Source: Gammaproteobacteria bacterium
GTDB lineage: Bacteria > Pseudomonadota > Gammaproteobacteria > Arenicellales > JAHEKD01
Assembly: GCA_024638545.1 (NCBI GenBank)
Contig: JAHEKD010000119.1
Coordinates: 1-7,264 of the forward strand
Direction: 5' to 3'
DNA: 7,264 bases
Numbering within the stretch: position 1 is the stretch's first letter; every line of letters starts with the position of its first letter. A model generated the notes under the pieces. The model saw only the letters and a program-made list of their open reading frames with translations, made no database searches and was not told the origin of the DNA. Position numbers and translations under genes: made by a program. Positions 7,122 through 7,264 of the stretch are shown here, piece after piece.

Positions 7122-7264
7122 ATGGCAATGACGCTTGATCAAATCAGGGTCGTGCTCGTCAGGCCCAGTCATCCGGGTAATATTGGCGGCGCTGCCAGGG
7201 CAATGAAGAATATGGGGTTCAATCAATTATCTTTGGTTGCACCTCATGTATTTCCGAGTGAGGT
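7122..7264 (+). CDS. trmJ: tRNA (cytidine/uridine-32-2'-O)-methyltransferase TrmJ, N-terminal part (3' end outside window)
   Basis: Only the first 47 codons are in the window. The translation contains VVLVRPSHPGNIGGAARAMKNMGF (split here as VVLVRPSHPGN, residues 10-20, and IGGAARAMKNMGF, 21-33), then LSLVAPHVFPSE. This is the hallmark N-terminal strand-loop-helix of the TrmJ branch of SPOUT methyltransferases, where E. coli has SHPGNIGAAARAMK. TrmJ uses S-adenosylmethionine to methylate the 2'-OH of nucleotide 32 in the tRNA anticodon loop. The catalytic and knot regions lie beyond the window, so integrity cannot be judged. The gene is divergent from suhB, a common proteobacterial arrangement. 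Its ATG overlaps the stop codon of an unrecognised upstream open frame (TGATG). Confidence 0.93.
   Translation, partial: MAMTLDQIRVVLVRPSHPGNIGGAARAMKNMGFNQLSLVAPHVFPSE

Noticed and set aside
6999..7226. Minus-strand frame of 75 codons across the start of trmJ
   Set aside because: It overlaps the clearly conserved TrmJ N-terminus on the opposite strand, and its translation shows no recognised motif. Treated as a shadow.

Overview
The window looks like ordinary chromosomal DNA from a proteobacterium, most likely a beta- or gammaproteobacterium. The evidence is MutS and SuhB proteins that align by eye with the E. coli ones almost motif for motif, and the suhB/trmJ divergent pair, which is a familiar proteobacterial arrangement. 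I cannot name the genus. Base composition is moderate, with very AT-rich intergenic gaps.

Layout. Positions 1-708 (+) hold the 3' part of a GT4-type glycosyltransferase, probably from a polysaccharide locus to the left. It converges on a minus-strand block that reads, in transcription order, suhB (6726-5947), mutS (5937-3343), a SerB-type phosphoserine phosphatase (3241-2408) and serA (2321-735). From about 6727 to 7121 there is a 395-base divergent intergenic region with no convincing gene. The window ends inside the first codons of trmJ (+, from 7122).

How the genes relate. SerA and SerB catalyse the first and last steps of serine synthesis from 3-phosphoglycerate; serC is not in the window. 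MutS is the mismatch sensor of DNA repair. SuhB is an inositol monophosphatase-family protein which in E. coli also acts as a Nus-factor partner in rRNA transcription. TrmJ methylates tRNA position 32. Only suhB and mutS are packed tightly enough (9 bases) to look co-transcribed; serB and serA each follow AT-rich gaps of about 100 and 86 bases and may have their own promoters.

Most notable non-coding features. A perfect 25-bp inverted repeat (680-733) encloses the glycosyltransferase stop codon and abuts the serA stop codon; it looks like a dispersed palindromic repeat rather than a normal terminator. A perfect 12-bp AT-rich palindrome lies just upstream of serB, next to a TATAAT box only 9 bases from the start codon. 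A hairpin in the suhB/trmJ gap pairs fully only in minus-strand RNA. I found no CRISPR array, tRNA, rRNA, transposase gene or defence system, and nothing that amounts to a new multi-gene system.
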